Source: Neopestalotiopsis rosae (taxonomy: Eukaryota; Ascomycota; Sordariomycetes; Amphisphaeriales; Sporocadaceae). From it: a stretch of 64,000 bases of DNA. Each line of letters starts with the position of its first letter. Position 1 is the stretch's first letter. The notes below the pieces were generated by a model, which saw only the letters and a program-made list of their open reading frames with translations, ran no database searches and was not told the DNA's origin. Positions 22,680 to 35,771 of this stretch are shown in pieces. The position numbers and the translations under genes were made by a program. Location: NCBI GenBank assembly GCA_023078685.1, contig JALGAS010000002.1:806001-870000 (forward strand), read 5' to 3'.

Positions 22680-24365
22680 TTATCGCGAGAGAAGACCACC
22701 CGGGTCCTTGAGCTCGGGTTGGTTTCTGTAGTCTTGGGCAAAGGCTGGTCCTCTTCGAAGATGGGAGATGGACTGCAACTCGGTTGTTCGTGGGCTCACT
22801 TCAGGGCTGGGTCTCGACGGTCTCGGCGATTGCGATTGAGTAGGTGTGAGCAGACCCCCAATATCTTGTAATAAAGCTTGCGAGCCCCTTCTCATGCCAG
22901 ACGATGCAGCAGGTACCGACGGTGTTGGCATATTATGCGGTGACAGTGCACTGTAAGGCGAGACTGGTGAGAGAGGGTCAATACTAGAGTTGAAGCTCTC
23001 TCGCCACTGTGTCCCGTGCTGCGGCCGCTGCTCCTCGTCCAGTAGGCCGCCCACATCGAAGAAAGAAACCTTGCGCGGTGTAGTTTCTGTAGTAGATCTG
23101 GACATGGAGTGTCCATCTCCAGTTGCGAGTAAAAACTCATCGCTCATCTCGGCGACACTCCTGCGGCGCTTGGGGAATTGCCAATTCCGCATGCCTTCGG
23201 GTACCCTAGCCAACGGAGCGGGTGTATACTGCGGTGCGGTATCGTCCCAATCTCGATCATATTCCCGGCGAAGCGCGCGTTCCGCCCGCAAGCCTAAAGT
23301 CCTGATCAAGTCGTCATCGCTCCCCCAATGGCGTATCGTGGGCCTCCGGCGAGACATTGGTTCCGATTCGTTGATGGACTCGCCTGTAATGGAGCCGTAT
23401 CTGAATTTTGCCTTCTTGACGCCGCGGTCACGAACAAACGATCCAAGCACCAACGCATTCGCGGCAGCCGTGGCAAACAAGAGTTCCACGGACGCAAGTA
23501 GCGATCGAATCTGCTGGCTACCGTCTTGCCAAATGATATGTGGCACCCGGTAAGCCGTCGTCCCAACCACTCCCAACCCCAATGAGAACAAAAGCGTGAG
23601 CTGGACTTTTCTCTTGACGCTCATGTGGCTCCTGAGTATTATGGTAACGGGAAATATCACGAGCATGGAATCGGTTATAACGTTGCACGCGGCCATGGTC
23701 AAGAGCTGGACATAACCTTGGCGGCATTGTCCGCCAGGATCAGGTAATACCTGATAGTAGTGGCTGAAGGGACGACACTCGGCCAGATCTGAAACTATAA
23801 CGCCGATGAAGGTTAGAACCAGGGTACACCTGATGAATAACAAGGTGAAGTCGTGAGAGCGTTTCCATGAGGTTGCTGTTAGCCTTTTGAAGAACTCGAG
23901 AATGGCGCTCTTGAGTATCCACAACCTGCAGGGCAAAATGTTGAATCAGTATTGATATTACATTTCCCGCATCCATGCATGGATGTTTTTAAGTTCAAAA
24001 CACTTTCAATCTCAGATGCATATATGAACTTACGTTGCTGCATATAATATGCGAGTTACCAGCACAAGTTGGCTTCCAATGGCTCTTTTTCGAACCTCGT
24101 CGTCACTCAGGTCGTCGGGTAACTGGGCATTGTTGGTGCCGTAAAGAAAAATGACGTGCAGACAACCCATGCGCGCCAATAGCGGGATGATGGCGAGTGC
24201 GGCTGTCTTGTCCTCCCTAAATAGCGTTTCCGAGCGGATGAAGCGGCCGGCTATCCGCAGCAGAATTATGGTGGTGCAGAACAAGGTGATCCACCAACAC
24301 ACCAGGAGAGTCGGCTTGTCCTCCTGAGAAGTGTGCGGGCGCGGAGGTGGTGAGTATAGCGACAT
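22680..24365 (-). CDS. Fungal rhodopsin-fold seven-transmembrane protein with long cytoplasmic tail
   Basis: Two exons on the minus strand, 24365-24034 and 23925-22680 (108-nt intron), 525 residues. Seven hydrophobic segments fill the first 240 residues: LLVCWWITLFCTTIILLRIAG, AALAIIPLLARMGCLHVIFL, a third spanning the intron (LVLVTRILYAATLWILKSAI), FTLLFIRCTLVLTFIGVIVS, LTMAACNVITDSMLVIFPVT, LTLLFSLGLGVVGTTAYRV and LLASVELLFATAAANALVLG. The ECRPFSHYYQV, NVITDSML and GVVGTTAYR features fit the fungal rhodopsin-domain (PTH11-neighbour) integral membrane family. No CFEM domain precedes it. The tail (about 245-525) is Ser/Pro/Arg-rich and disordered, with three D-x-G-G-L-L copies at about D401, D465 and D518. 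Ligand or signal is unknown. The ATG at 24363-24365 is the first in frame. Confidence 0.8.
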
Positions 24366-27300
24366 GGTGATCAAGAAGTGCGCACACTCAGTCTCAGTCC
24401 TGGGCCTCGCCCGTCAGCCTCCGCGGAGGGGACGAGCGGGGAGTGGAAGGGTCGTCGCCAGAGACCGAGGGCGAAAGCTAGTATCATAGACGATGATGCG
24501 AATCTGGATGGATAGTGTCACGCCGTAGCAACATGACTTGATGGCAACGACAACGACGACTATATATCGGGTAGACGATAGCGTTTGTGGATAGTCTTGA
24601 TATGTTGGCCGACCCGATTTTACAGAGGGTCCTTTCTTTTTTTATGACGTTTCTGCAAGTTGAGCGGTCCGTGATGGCTGGCTTGCTTTGCTTAGTGGGA
24701 GCTAGTCGATCAGTTGGGACCGTTGGATATAGGCTGCTGGCAGGCAACAGATGCGGCCCGTCTGCCCGCGGCGACAAGAATATATGCGAGACCTGTCGAC
24801 CCCGTCTAGTATCCTGCTATTATTATGTGTGATCTCGTGAGTGGCAAGTCTCTCCGACCTCTCGATGGTGAAGCGACTTGTCCAGGTCGAAGACGTCAGT
24901 CAAGGTGTGAAGTAGTAGATGGTAATAGTAATAATAATGAACAGATGGAAAAGAATGGGCAGGCGAGGCAGGCACAGGGTGGATAAAAGGTAATATTAGA
25001 AACTCAGATGCAGACAGAGGTGGGCGTGGGTGGGCGCATCCATGGATGTCGCTCGGTCGAGGGCAGCAGTGAGAGTAAGTCCCACAAGCGGCGAGCAAGG
25101 TATGTCGGCAGGGTCGTTCGGTTCCTACTAACCTAACCTAGGCTGATGTATGGGGGTTACCTAGTAGTAGGCAGAGTTGAGGGAGATAGCACCTAGCGTG
25201 GGCTCTAAAAGGTACAGTAGTGTACTCAAGCTATCTTTGACGAAAAACCAAGACAGATGGATGATAGCCAGATACGGCCAAGTGGCCAGTCATTCTTGCA
25301 CTACAGAATAGAGGGTACTGATGAGCAGGGGACTGAAGGGGGAGGGGGGTTCGGGCACACGAGTGATAGATAGAGAGTCGATTGATAGTAACGCCGTATG
25401 TGCATCAATGTAGTGAGCAGCGCGAGGTGCAGCAGTGCATGGGGAAGATGGTGCGAAAAGCGAGATGGGTGCAAGGCAGGCAGACAGGCAGGCAGGCAGG
25501 CACGTAGGCAGGCATCTGAAAGGCAATCAGATCAATCAAAAACGGCTTGATGTATTTATTGCGTGTGAATGTGAATGGACGGATTGTGGTAACCTAGGCA
25601 GGTATTCAGGTATGCAAGGTAGCTGCTACAGGTACCGCGAATATACCTTTTACATGCCACAATCTCGGACCTCGACCCCTGTTCGCACTCACATGGAGAT
25701 TACATCTTCATGTATTATGTACCGTGTCTCCCCTCAGCCCCTCCAGGGACAGGACATGATTCCGACCAAGGCAAAGCTGGGCCTGATGGTGCCCTCACAA
25801 GCTCGCTGATAAAAGCGACAAGAGAAGACCAGGGCCCAGAAACCGTTGACTAGACCCTCCCCGGCCGCAGACTGGCTGTGCCCAAAATGCCGTAAAGATA
25901 ATAGACAGGCCTTTTTTGACCAAGTCCCTAGGCGACCACGTAAAGCCGAACCTGCTATTGTAAATGTGTACTTCGTATGGAAGCATGTCGATGGCACGTC
26001 ACAAATGGATGACACTACTACAGTACCGAGGAATAGACTGCCAATGAATGACAATCTGCCGCTACGATGGCGTTTTTTTTTAACCTCATTACCAAGTACA
26101 TGGCGTTTCGGCCCTGTAATCACTGGTTCTGATACGATACTTACTTGCAGCGGCCCTTTACCTTGATCCCGATGCAGGGCAGGTTATAGGCATACTGCTG
26201 TCGGGGCACTTTGCATGTCTTGCTCCAATGATTCGCTGCCAAAAGACCAGTCGGATCAAGGAAACAGCGTATCTGCCTGGGAAATTTCATGGTTCCAGGT
26301 CAAGATAAAACAGGCCCGAAGGATACTCTTGCGGCAACAACTTTTGCTTGTGCTCACTTACCTACTTGTGTGATGAGAACAGCTGTGTGGTGGGATTCCC
26401 TCACTCTCACCTGCGCTGAAGCACATGCACAAGCGCCACGACATGGGGATGGGTGGGTTTACGTAGCGAATCGAACTGCCATGCACGCTCGCAATGGCAG
26501 GCCTCTGCTGACACCCGTAAGCGAGCGCCCCCGCCCAATGGCAGTCAGGGCTGATGATCCCGTCCAGGATCCGACTTGACGGGATCGAGTGGGCGACTTT
26601 GAGACTTGGCGGGGGTTGGAAATCGTGGGCGATCAGCCTCCTTTTTTAGTAGGGTAATTGGGTAGATCGTAAAAGTCGGGTGTAAGTACTATCTGTCAAC
26701 TTGCCCGGTCCCCATTCCCCCAGTATTCCTATTTGAATAATCGTCAGAAGGAATCGACCTGAGAGATAAGAATGACATGATTGTGACGAGCTCTTTTTGT
26801 GGGTGACCATAACTAACCATTCTGTGCTTGCTCGCATGTATCTGTCCGAGTGCCAGTGCGTATCGTATTCACTTTCCATACTACTGCGACTAAAAGGCTG
26901 GTTCTGTGCCTGAAATGGTACCTAAATCGCTGCATAATTCTTTTCTGAATTAGTACGGCACAGCGCCATGGACATACACAGTACGCACATATCATTATCG
27001 TGTTAGCCCATGTCCAGACCAATAAGTGTCAAGATATACCACAAATTTAGCTGGTGAATCCCGGATTACCACGAGCGACGGCGCTGTGCTCTCAAAACGG
27101 TGCGAGTGCATGTCAGCTCGCCACAAACCGAGCCGGCGCGGAGATGAGGCTGTAAGATAAAACGTGGTTTTTGGTACCGGCAAGCACCACGCTTGAAGGC
27201 CTGGGCCCTTCCTTTTCCTTCGAGCGGTTACTACTCTCTTCTCTTGTGAAAGAACTGATGCTGCTCCATGATGTCCAATTATGTATCAAGGCCGCAAATG

Positions 27301-30300
27301 TGAGAGGATACTAATGTAGTAAGAATTTCTTGTAATCATTTTCAGACACGCAAGACCTTACCAGCTAGGAGGCACGCTAGGTAAGCGGTGGCTGTCCTCG
27401 GTAGCCTTCTCGGGAGCAACAGACCGAGGCAGATGTGCTCCATAATCACTCAATCTGACTGACCTTGCACAACGTTGGCATCCATCAATCCCTCCCCCAC
27501 GCACCATGCCATACCTTTACTATGTAGATAGCGTGCTCAGCAAGGCCCGCGCATCAGACTATTTTCTTGCGGGTGCGGCACATATCAAGTAGCGCACGGC
27601 AGCTGAACAAAATCCCGTCTTGTCCGGTAGTTGTAGGACTTTGCAATAATTAACAAGACTTGGAAACAATCATTGCTGTTGATGGACATGTTTTCAATCA
27701 TGGAATGCGTAGACGTTCCCTTTCCTTCGGCTCGCCGGGAACGAGTACAACAACAACTACAGCCGTCTGTGCGGCCTCTTTTCGTCAATGTGGCACGCGA
27801 TCTATCAGGCTGGGGTGCTTTGCAGGGGAGGACTGGCGCAATAGGAAGAGAACCGAGACAGTTTAGGACTATATCTCATCTCTCGTACCACCACGAGGCC
27901 ATCTGTCGGCTCCAAAAGTCGTCGAGTCCAAACCTAGATGAAAGGAGCCAAGAGCTGAAATCCTTTTGATCTCACATTCCAGACATTAGATATCGACGGA
28001 CTGGACACGGCAGAGGCATTGATTAGAACAATACATGAGGTACATTGAACTCAAGAGTAACATACCCTAGTGTCGTCAACCGCTAATGTACCATGCGGTA
28101 GTGGCATGCATGGCTGGGGCCCCGACCGATAACGACTTGAAAGCTGCAAGCCCTCCCCAACGCTCATGGGTCAATAGCGCACCCCAAGACCTGGACCTAG
28201 ACCCGGACCCTTCTCATCGTGGTGGGAAAGTAAAGCGACTCGACCCCTCTAATCGGACCCGACGAACAGGAAACTAATCAATAGCGTGGTTGCGTGGGCA
28301 GGCGAGACCAACGAGTGTTCAATATGGTGGGAGGGCACAAACAGTCCAGTCGGGGCTGGTTTGTTACTTTTGCACCAACAACAGGCATATGGGTGTTATC
28401 GACTTGTCTTGTATTCCCTCTGTATTTGAGCGGAAAATGTATTGATTACTCCAGTGGCCACCAGTAAAGAAAAGCGCCTCGCGTGCGTGCAAACCGCACG
28501 CATCCGCTCGCACAGAAGGAGCGAATGGGATGAGCGGGGAAACTCTCGTCACGCGACGTTGTCGCACAGATTGTAGGTCAGGCAAGTGCGCTCTCACACA
28601 CGTGCCTGACAAAACGTAATGCTGGATAAACTTTCTGCTTGTACCACAAGGATTTGAATTTCTTTTTGGCTGTGACAGGACTGCCAGGCTGCAGGCTGCA
28701 AATGTTTCTCATACATGCCTACTGCATTGGCCCACCGAATATGCCTGGTGCATGAGTGTGTAAGCAGTTGGCTCTTCACATGCGCCTCTCTCTATCTACA
28801 TATTTCTTAATCTCTCTTTTTGGCCGCCAGCTAATTGCCCGTCATTGCGTATGACTGTCGCATCGAGTCCTGTTTTACAAAATGCCAGCAGTAAGTACAT
28901 GCTTCGACTGACCGACTAACAGTGACTCCTCAATAGTGGTGCTTCATTCAATGCATGCAATCAACCACAGTCGCAATCGGACTCAAATGTTCCTGGATTG
29001 GGCTCCATTCGTAGTGGAGGTTGACGACGACGACAATGTGCAAGAAGAAACCCTCCGCGGGTCTTACCGTAGATGATGTGATTTGGAAGAGAGAACGGAA
29101 GAACACGAAATGAGAGCCACTTGAATTGCCCCATGACCACATTCTCTTCTTACTTGTTTTGAGAACTTCCCGAGAGAGAAACAGGCTGCTTCAGCTCCCC
29201 CCGGCGGGCGCAATTGAGCCGCAGACGGCACGGCCATTTTCTCTTTTAGAGCTGTCTCCTCCTCGTTAGGCCCGGCGGGCCACGGCCCCATGACGAACAA
29301 GAACCAAAACTTCCCCCAGTTGATTCTCTGCGCATGAATAGAGATCTCGGACTCTTGATTCTCCCTTCTACTTTGTTCAGACGAACTCCTTGGCATGTGC
29401 TGATGAACATGTCCGCGCAGTTTGTAACTGTGCAATTTAGGGATTCCTTGACAACTATCAACTTTTCGCCCGTACGTCCTAAACATTGCCTTGAGTATAT
29501 TGTATACTCGGACGATCTATGGATCTGCGCTAAATTAGTTGCCAACTATTGACCTCTTCAACTCGAGAGTTTCGATACATACATGCAAACAACCATATCT
29601 GCCTGTCTGGGAAACATTTCAAGCCTATCCAAACCGAAGCGATTCGATTCAATACTTGCTCGCGTTTGTTTCCTGCTGTGTCCACCCTACCCTTTGCATT
29701 GTGCATATGTATTACCTCTGGAGAAGAGAAACAATGCATCATCAATCACCCACCATTTGATCCTTCGATAAGCATCAGCTAGGTGGTATGAGAAGACCAT
29801 CACTCCACCAAGGCGTTTATACGCCTCAGTCATAATGCAACACTCTTTTATTTGCTTTTACTTTCATTTCTCCCGTCTCTCTGTTCTCTTTTGCCCTGTA
29901 ACCTCTTTCGGCCCCTCGTTATATCCAGCACTATACTCTATTGGGCGAACCTGGCCGTTGAGGGAGGGTGGGAATTGATTTGGGGTGCAAGAGAGATGTT
30001 TGAGCGCAACGATGGAGAACCCCGGTCAAAAGGACCGTTGAAACTCGTGTCACCAAAGAGACTCCCGAGTTTCCCATTCTTTCTCCTCTACTGTAATGCT
30101 GAGCGTAGCCTCGACATGTGAGTGTATGTACGGTATATACTTGATACTGTCTATACTGTTTGTCTTCTTATCTCTACCTGTCTCAGTCCTCTTCTTGTTT
30201 CCCCTCCCCTCCCACGGACAGACGCCTCTGACCTGGAGAGGAATAAGCAAAGTCCCGCCATGTGGCAGCCCTACCTAATGACTTATTCTTGATCTCATAC

Positions 30301-31712
30301 CGCGAAATCGCTTCCTCCCCCTCCCCCCTCCTACTCTTCAATCACGCGCCTTGCCCAAAACGTGAACAAATCCAACTCCACCCCCACGAACACAAGGCGA
30401 TCATTTTCGATCCGGGGGAAACTCGCAGTAACAGTAGTGAGAGAATCCCACCTCACCTTTCTCTCAATAGGCATGACTTGCTGAGCTGTCGAGGTGATGG
30501 AACATGAATCAGTCATGATCTCTGGCGGTCAAGGTGCACACGCATAAAGGGAACTCTGCAATTGAGCTTCAAACTTGAGAGCGTCTTATCTACAATCCGC
30601 CAATCTCATCCCATTCTTCTCTTGGTCCATTTTCAAACAAAGTATACTACACATTTGCATATCCAAGAAGCTTTCAACTCTTTTGGCAATGATCTAGTCT
30701 TGAACATCCAAGCTTTGAGCCGCAATATCAAATACGTGTCGTGCTCCATGTCTTGAACACCTAGCTAACCAGGTTCATGAGGGGAAACATTCCTTTCCCC
30801 CGTCTCCCGAAAAAGGCCGAGAAATTATGTATTATCGGCCCGGAAGAGCAAGACTAGTTTGGAGACCATGTTCCCCAATTGCATCAAATATTGTTTAATC
30901 CATTCTTGAGATCTATTTGCCTTTGAGCGAGATTGTGCTAAACTTTCCCAGTCGGAATTGGTCCTCTGAATATGTAAATCACATTTCAGCTGATATTAAT
31001 TCCAAGGTAAGGAAAGATGAGGTATACTCTTCGTCTATACGGTTTCGGCTAAGCTCTCGCTTGTCTTTCTTACTGTAAGGGCCCAAACCGACATTACGCG
31101 CATTGAGAAACGGACATAAACGAGACGGAAAAAGAAAGACAGAGAGTCATGCAATGCAAGGGAAATCGTGCTTGGCGGGGAAACAGAGTAAGTACATGGA
31201 AAAGCGGGCGGGCGGGCACGCGTCTTGGTTGCATTCTCAAAAGACCCCCAATTTTTGAACTCTTTCGCCTGCTGAAGCTCGTCAATCGCAGCGTCGTTTC
31301 ACTATTCCCTCTTCTGTATCGTGTATTCTTTCTGCCACTTGGTGAACCCTCTTTTGGTCATATTCCTACGCTGGTTCCTCTTATACTAGATACTCGGTTC
31401 CCTTCTTGGAAAGAGATTCAATAGGGTAGGATGGGTTTTCTTTTTCTTGTTCAGACAAACCTCAAGTCTTCTGGTGTTTATCTTGTGAGTTTTGCATGTC
31501 GGATCGAGTTTCACTGAGAGTGTGAACCAAAACAGATTTGGCACTTTGTCCAGTAGCAGTGGCTTGTGTTCGTATCTCTCTCTGTGTGTGGGCTCAAGAA
31601 GAATACGAAAAATCAGTAAACTAGGTACGTAGTACAGAGTACACATGCGTCGTCGGTGTATCCGTGTTTGACATGTAGCCTCCCAATTTATCTCAATTGT
31701 TTCTTCGATTCC
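24366..31712. other. 7.3-kb gene-free stretch
   Basis: Between the 7TM gene start and the cofactor D stop I find no frame above about 130 codons, no recognisable domain, and no chain of short frames that splices into a plausible protein. It contains a GGCA-type microsatellite (25474-25515), CCTAGG words near 25130 and 25592, and several C/T-rich stretches (for example 30300-30400). Base composition is mixed and not uniformly AT-rich, so it is not an obvious RIP-mutated repeat block. It could hold a long promoter, non-coding RNAs or decayed sequence; none is shown. Confidence 0.55.
25474..25515. repeat. Imperfect (GGCA)n microsatellite
   Basis: About 42 bases of GGCA units with interruptions (GGCAGACAGGCAGGCAGGCA and on to 25515), in intergenic DNA. 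Confidence 0.85.
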
Positions 31713-34700
31713 CTAGTCCAGCCCGAGACTCCCCACCAACGTTTTAATGGTATTCTTGTCAGCCTTGCCCCAGTCGACACTCAACAACTTTTCTCGCTGC
31801 TGGGCTTGCACATGTTGTCCATCATTAGACAATGATGATGTTGTTGTTGTTGACGGAGACGACAAGGAAGAGGAAGAGGAGGAGCACGGCATTGACAAGC
31901 TCAGTAGGCCCCACAGTTCATCAATGACCAGGTTCCTGACCCTGGGCCAGGGGTGGACCAGCAAGGCACCCAACCTTCGTTTCGACTCTGCGATGCCCTC
32001 CTTCCTCTTCAGCCCTAGTTCAGACGTCATATCATGTTGGCCATTATCCTTTTCATCTGTTGTGTTTTCTTGCGTGACAGCAGCAGCAGTAGTAGTGGTA
32101 GCACCCGAAGAAGATGCGATGCCGCCATAGACTTTGATGCAAGCTTCCAGCTTGCGCACGTTGCCCGTCTTGTAGCCCGCCCTTTGCGTCAAGAGGCAGA
32201 GCTGGCGCAGGTTGAGATCGCGGCAGCGCTGGGCCGCGCCGATGTGGAACAGATACGCCATGAGCTCCAGCGTGGGCACAATGACGCGGTCCTGGCCTTG
32301 GTAGAGCTTGAGGTTGTGGAAGAGCGCCATACAGATCTTTGCGAGATGATCGTCGTCGCCCAAAGAGGTGCTGCTGCTGCTGGTGCTGTTGGTGATGACC
32401 GCCGCCACGGCTGCACGGCTGGCGATCACAAGATCCTCGTTGCCCGTGTCTGCCGACGTTGCCAAGCCCGCCAGCAGGCTCGAGATGCACTCGGATTCGC
32501 TCAGCATCCAGGCATTCGCTACTGCCTCGTTGAACTGGTCTGGCTTGCAGAGAGCGAATAGTCGAACGAAGTATTCTCGAGACGAAAATGATACCTGCTT
32601 GAGAACATCCTTATGACTATCGATGCACGTTAGTATATAGCTTGGATTTGAAGAAGGAATAAAGGGCAGAAACGAACCTGGTTGCCAGCAACAGACCCAG
32701 TGTAGCCTGCGCCTCTATACGGACTCGGTCCAACTTTTCAGCAGCCAGTCTGAGCACCTTGGGAAATAAGCTCAGCATCTCGCTGCTTATTTCTCCATGA
32801 GCCTTTTCTGTGCACGCCTCCCAAACAGTACGCGTAGCCTTGAGAGCTTCCAGACGCACGTGTGAGCCAATATCACCTCTTGCGTTGGTCGTATAATCAT
32901 CGAGTCCCTCCGAGATCATGGGGAGAAATCCTAGTATCTCGTGCCGCAGGATGTCCTTGCCACTGAGGCTTTGTAAAATAGCTACACGACTCTCAATTTC
33001 TCTTTCAGAGGACCACCGAGATCTGAAGGCATCTTTGATACGCAATAGTATTTGTCTGTCATCTGGCAAGGTAGCAGCAACGTGATAGGCTTGCGTTAGA
33101 GCAAAGAAATATCCATATCCATGCTTCTTACGAGAGCTCTTGGGGTCACTAATCACGTCAACCATTTTGAGCACGAACTGAATTTGTTCTTCAGTCTTGG
33201 AAAACAGTAGAAGTATCGAAGAAGCACGTGCCACTGCATCGACAACTTCAATCTCACTCTGATCAAACCATGAAAAGAGAGCATCACGTAGCACGGGGAG
33301 GACGCTTCCGAGTTCATGGTCATCTCCCGGTGTCTGGACCTCCATCTTTGACTTGATGGTCAACACAGCAGATCGTAAGTGATGCTCGTTCGTGATGACG
33401 GGTCCAGTTTGCACCAAATTGTGATCATGATCCGTGGTGCTCGAGGTATTCTGACCGATGAGTCCAGCCAGCAGAACAGGGTAGGCAGAGACCACGAGTC
33501 GGGCAACAGCCTCTGCTACAAGCTCTGGTTTGCGATATGTCTTGGTGTTGTAGTCTTGTAGCGTGGCAACCAGAGCATCCAGATACTTTGAGGTTGGAAC
33601 TTGTCTTAGAGCATCTTGCCATAAGTCATTTGGCAAAAGTCCTGGAATGGTGTCAAAAAGCGCTGCCAAGCTGAGCAAAAGGCCATGTCGCTCTTCCACC
33701 TGACGAGTCTGAAGCGCATTGATACGGTTCAGCACCAACTCGGCGGCCTCGTTGAAGTGGTTGACGGGATCTGCAGCTTTTTGTCCAGTTTCCGCCGTCA
33801 AGCTTCCAAAAGACGTGGCAGCCACTCTACGAGCCGCAGCGTCCGCATCGCCAATGCCGCGCCATCCCAAGAGTGCTTCGCGAATGCCGTGGCCATACTT
33901 TGTAGACAGACGGGTCGCGCGAAGTGCAACGTCATGGATAGCTCTTGATCGCAGGGCCACTGAGTGGTAGTCTACCGTCTGTACTACGGCAATGCCCTCT
34001 TCGACCGTGTCTGGATGTCTACCAATCAGCTCCTGCAATGCAGCCGACGAACCTCGGCGAATGTTGCCAGCTGGATCCAGTGAAGCCGCAACGACCAACT
34101 CGATAGCTAGGACCTGTATGACTGACTGGAATTGGTCTTTCGGTGCAGGGATGGTAAAGGTTCGCATTGGTACTTTTAGGAGCTCCTCGGTGGTGTAGCG
34201 CCGGCCGAGCGCCCAGATGCCAAAGCAGGCGGCATCTCTGACGTTTGTGCCAGTCGAGCCTCCAGCCGTTCCTCGCTTTTCAAAGGAAAGACCCATGATC
34301 AAGGCGTGTATGATATCCGGGAGGATCTCCGGAGGTGGAGATCGCCTATACAACAGATGAGAAAGCGTCAGCATCAAGCCGTGCCACTCTAGGGGGTCCA
34401 CGGCGGTCAGGTCCCGGGTACGGCCTGTTGATCCGGGTATCGTTGACTTGACCCAGAGTACGTTGCGGTTCAGTGATTCCAACACGGCCTCGACCACTTG
34501 CATTGCCATGTCTGACTCCAACTTCAAAGTGATCACGCTGAGAGCCTTGCTGGCAGCAAATCTGACGGGAGTGTCATTATCTGCCAAGCTCTCCAGGAGG
34601 TAGCCAATGGCCGTCTCCACCATCTCAGTGTCCTCCATTGTTTGTTGCGGTTTTCGCAGAACCAACCCTATAACGGACTTGACAACCTTGATCATCATCT

Positions 34701-35771
34701 TGCGGGCCAGAGCCGAGCCACTTATCATCTTGGATACCTCGTCGTCCCCAGCTGAGACGGCCTGAACAGCATAAAAGACTGAATTCAAGTAAGGGTCCAT
34801 GATGGAGGTATCTGCCGATGATCGCAGGATTCCAGCCAGCAGAGATAGACTACCAATGTAGTAGTACGGTGATTCTGCCGTCTCCTCGCCCGAGCGTAGA
34901 GTAAACAGTGCCCAATGCACCAATGCCCTCAGAATACCGACTTCTTGCATGTCTCTTCGCATAGCAAGCCGTACCAGCAGGGCTTTGGCACCGTCTCTCT
35001 CTTTACCCGGCGAAGCAAGATAGCGAATACCCAACGGGATAACTCGAAGGGTGATTCCCGGTAGATCTGCAGGCCAGGAAAAGCCCGGCACCACTGGACG
35101 GTCCGCATCATCCGTGTCTCCAGAGGAAATGGTCGAGAGGTCAAAAGGCGCAAAGAAGAGCTGCGAGAGCCACAACAGAATGACATATCTCTCGTGCCAA
35201 GTCCACAGACCCGCCGTCTCACCACTGCCCCTTGCTGCGTCGCTCTGGCGACTCGAGTCTTCAATGGCGTATAGGAGCGGCTCGAGATATCTAGTCTCCA
35301 CGTTCAAGAATCTGACAATCACCTTTTCGCCCCTGATCTTGCAAAAGGCATAGAGGATGCGGCAGATTGCATTGGAGAGCGGCGTCAGTAGCTGAGACCG
35401 CAGTGACAAGGATTTTGTCCTACGGTGGCTAGCAACTTGACCCAGATATGCCTCTGCTAGAAGAGGGATATACTTGGGTAGGTGCGGGTCTAGCAACTGC
35501 GGAAGTTCCTGAAAGGGTTCCAAGACCTTGAGATTGCATGATCAGTATTTTTCCCTTGTTCGGCTTCTCATTTGGCACTTTTGAGAGGGGTATAGAGAGA
35601 TTGTCTGCATACCTGGGATACAAGTCTCGAGGTTTCCCTCTCACGGACTCGTGTTCTCAGCTCCCCATTTGGTTTTCTGAGGAACGGTTCCAACGAGCGG
35701 TCGAAATCAGCAATGAGATCCGCCGAATACCGCTGTATCACGATATCGCGGTCCAATTCTGTCTCATCCAT
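31713..35771 (-). CDS. cin1: Tubulin-folding cofactor D
   Basis: Three exons on the minus strand, 35771-35613, 35526-32678, 32616-31713 (introns 86 and 61 nt), 1303 residues. Cofactor D (yeast Cin1, S. pombe Alp1, human TBCD) captures beta-tubulin and helps form the alpha/beta dimer in the cytosol. Seen: MDETELDRDIVIQRYSADLI at the start, FLRFN-type helices such as CRILYAFCKIRGEKVIVRFL, the WTWHERYVILLWLSQLFFAPFD motif typical of the family, and HEAT-like helical repeats (VRFAASKALSVITLKL; VRDAACFGIWALGRRY). The C-terminal third has RGDIGSHVRLEALKATRTVW and YQGQDRVIVPTLELMAYLF. The last 110 residues hold Ser- and Thr-rich low-complexity inserts (a run of serines and TTTT) just before the final HPWPRVRNLVIDELWGLL helix. 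It is slightly longer than human TBCD (about 1190). Confidence 0.92.

Noticed and set aside
19030..24365. P450 and 7TM gene as part of a secondary-metabolite cluster
   Set aside because: No synthase, prenyltransferase, transporter or regulator lies nearby; neighbours are housekeeping genes and empty DNA.
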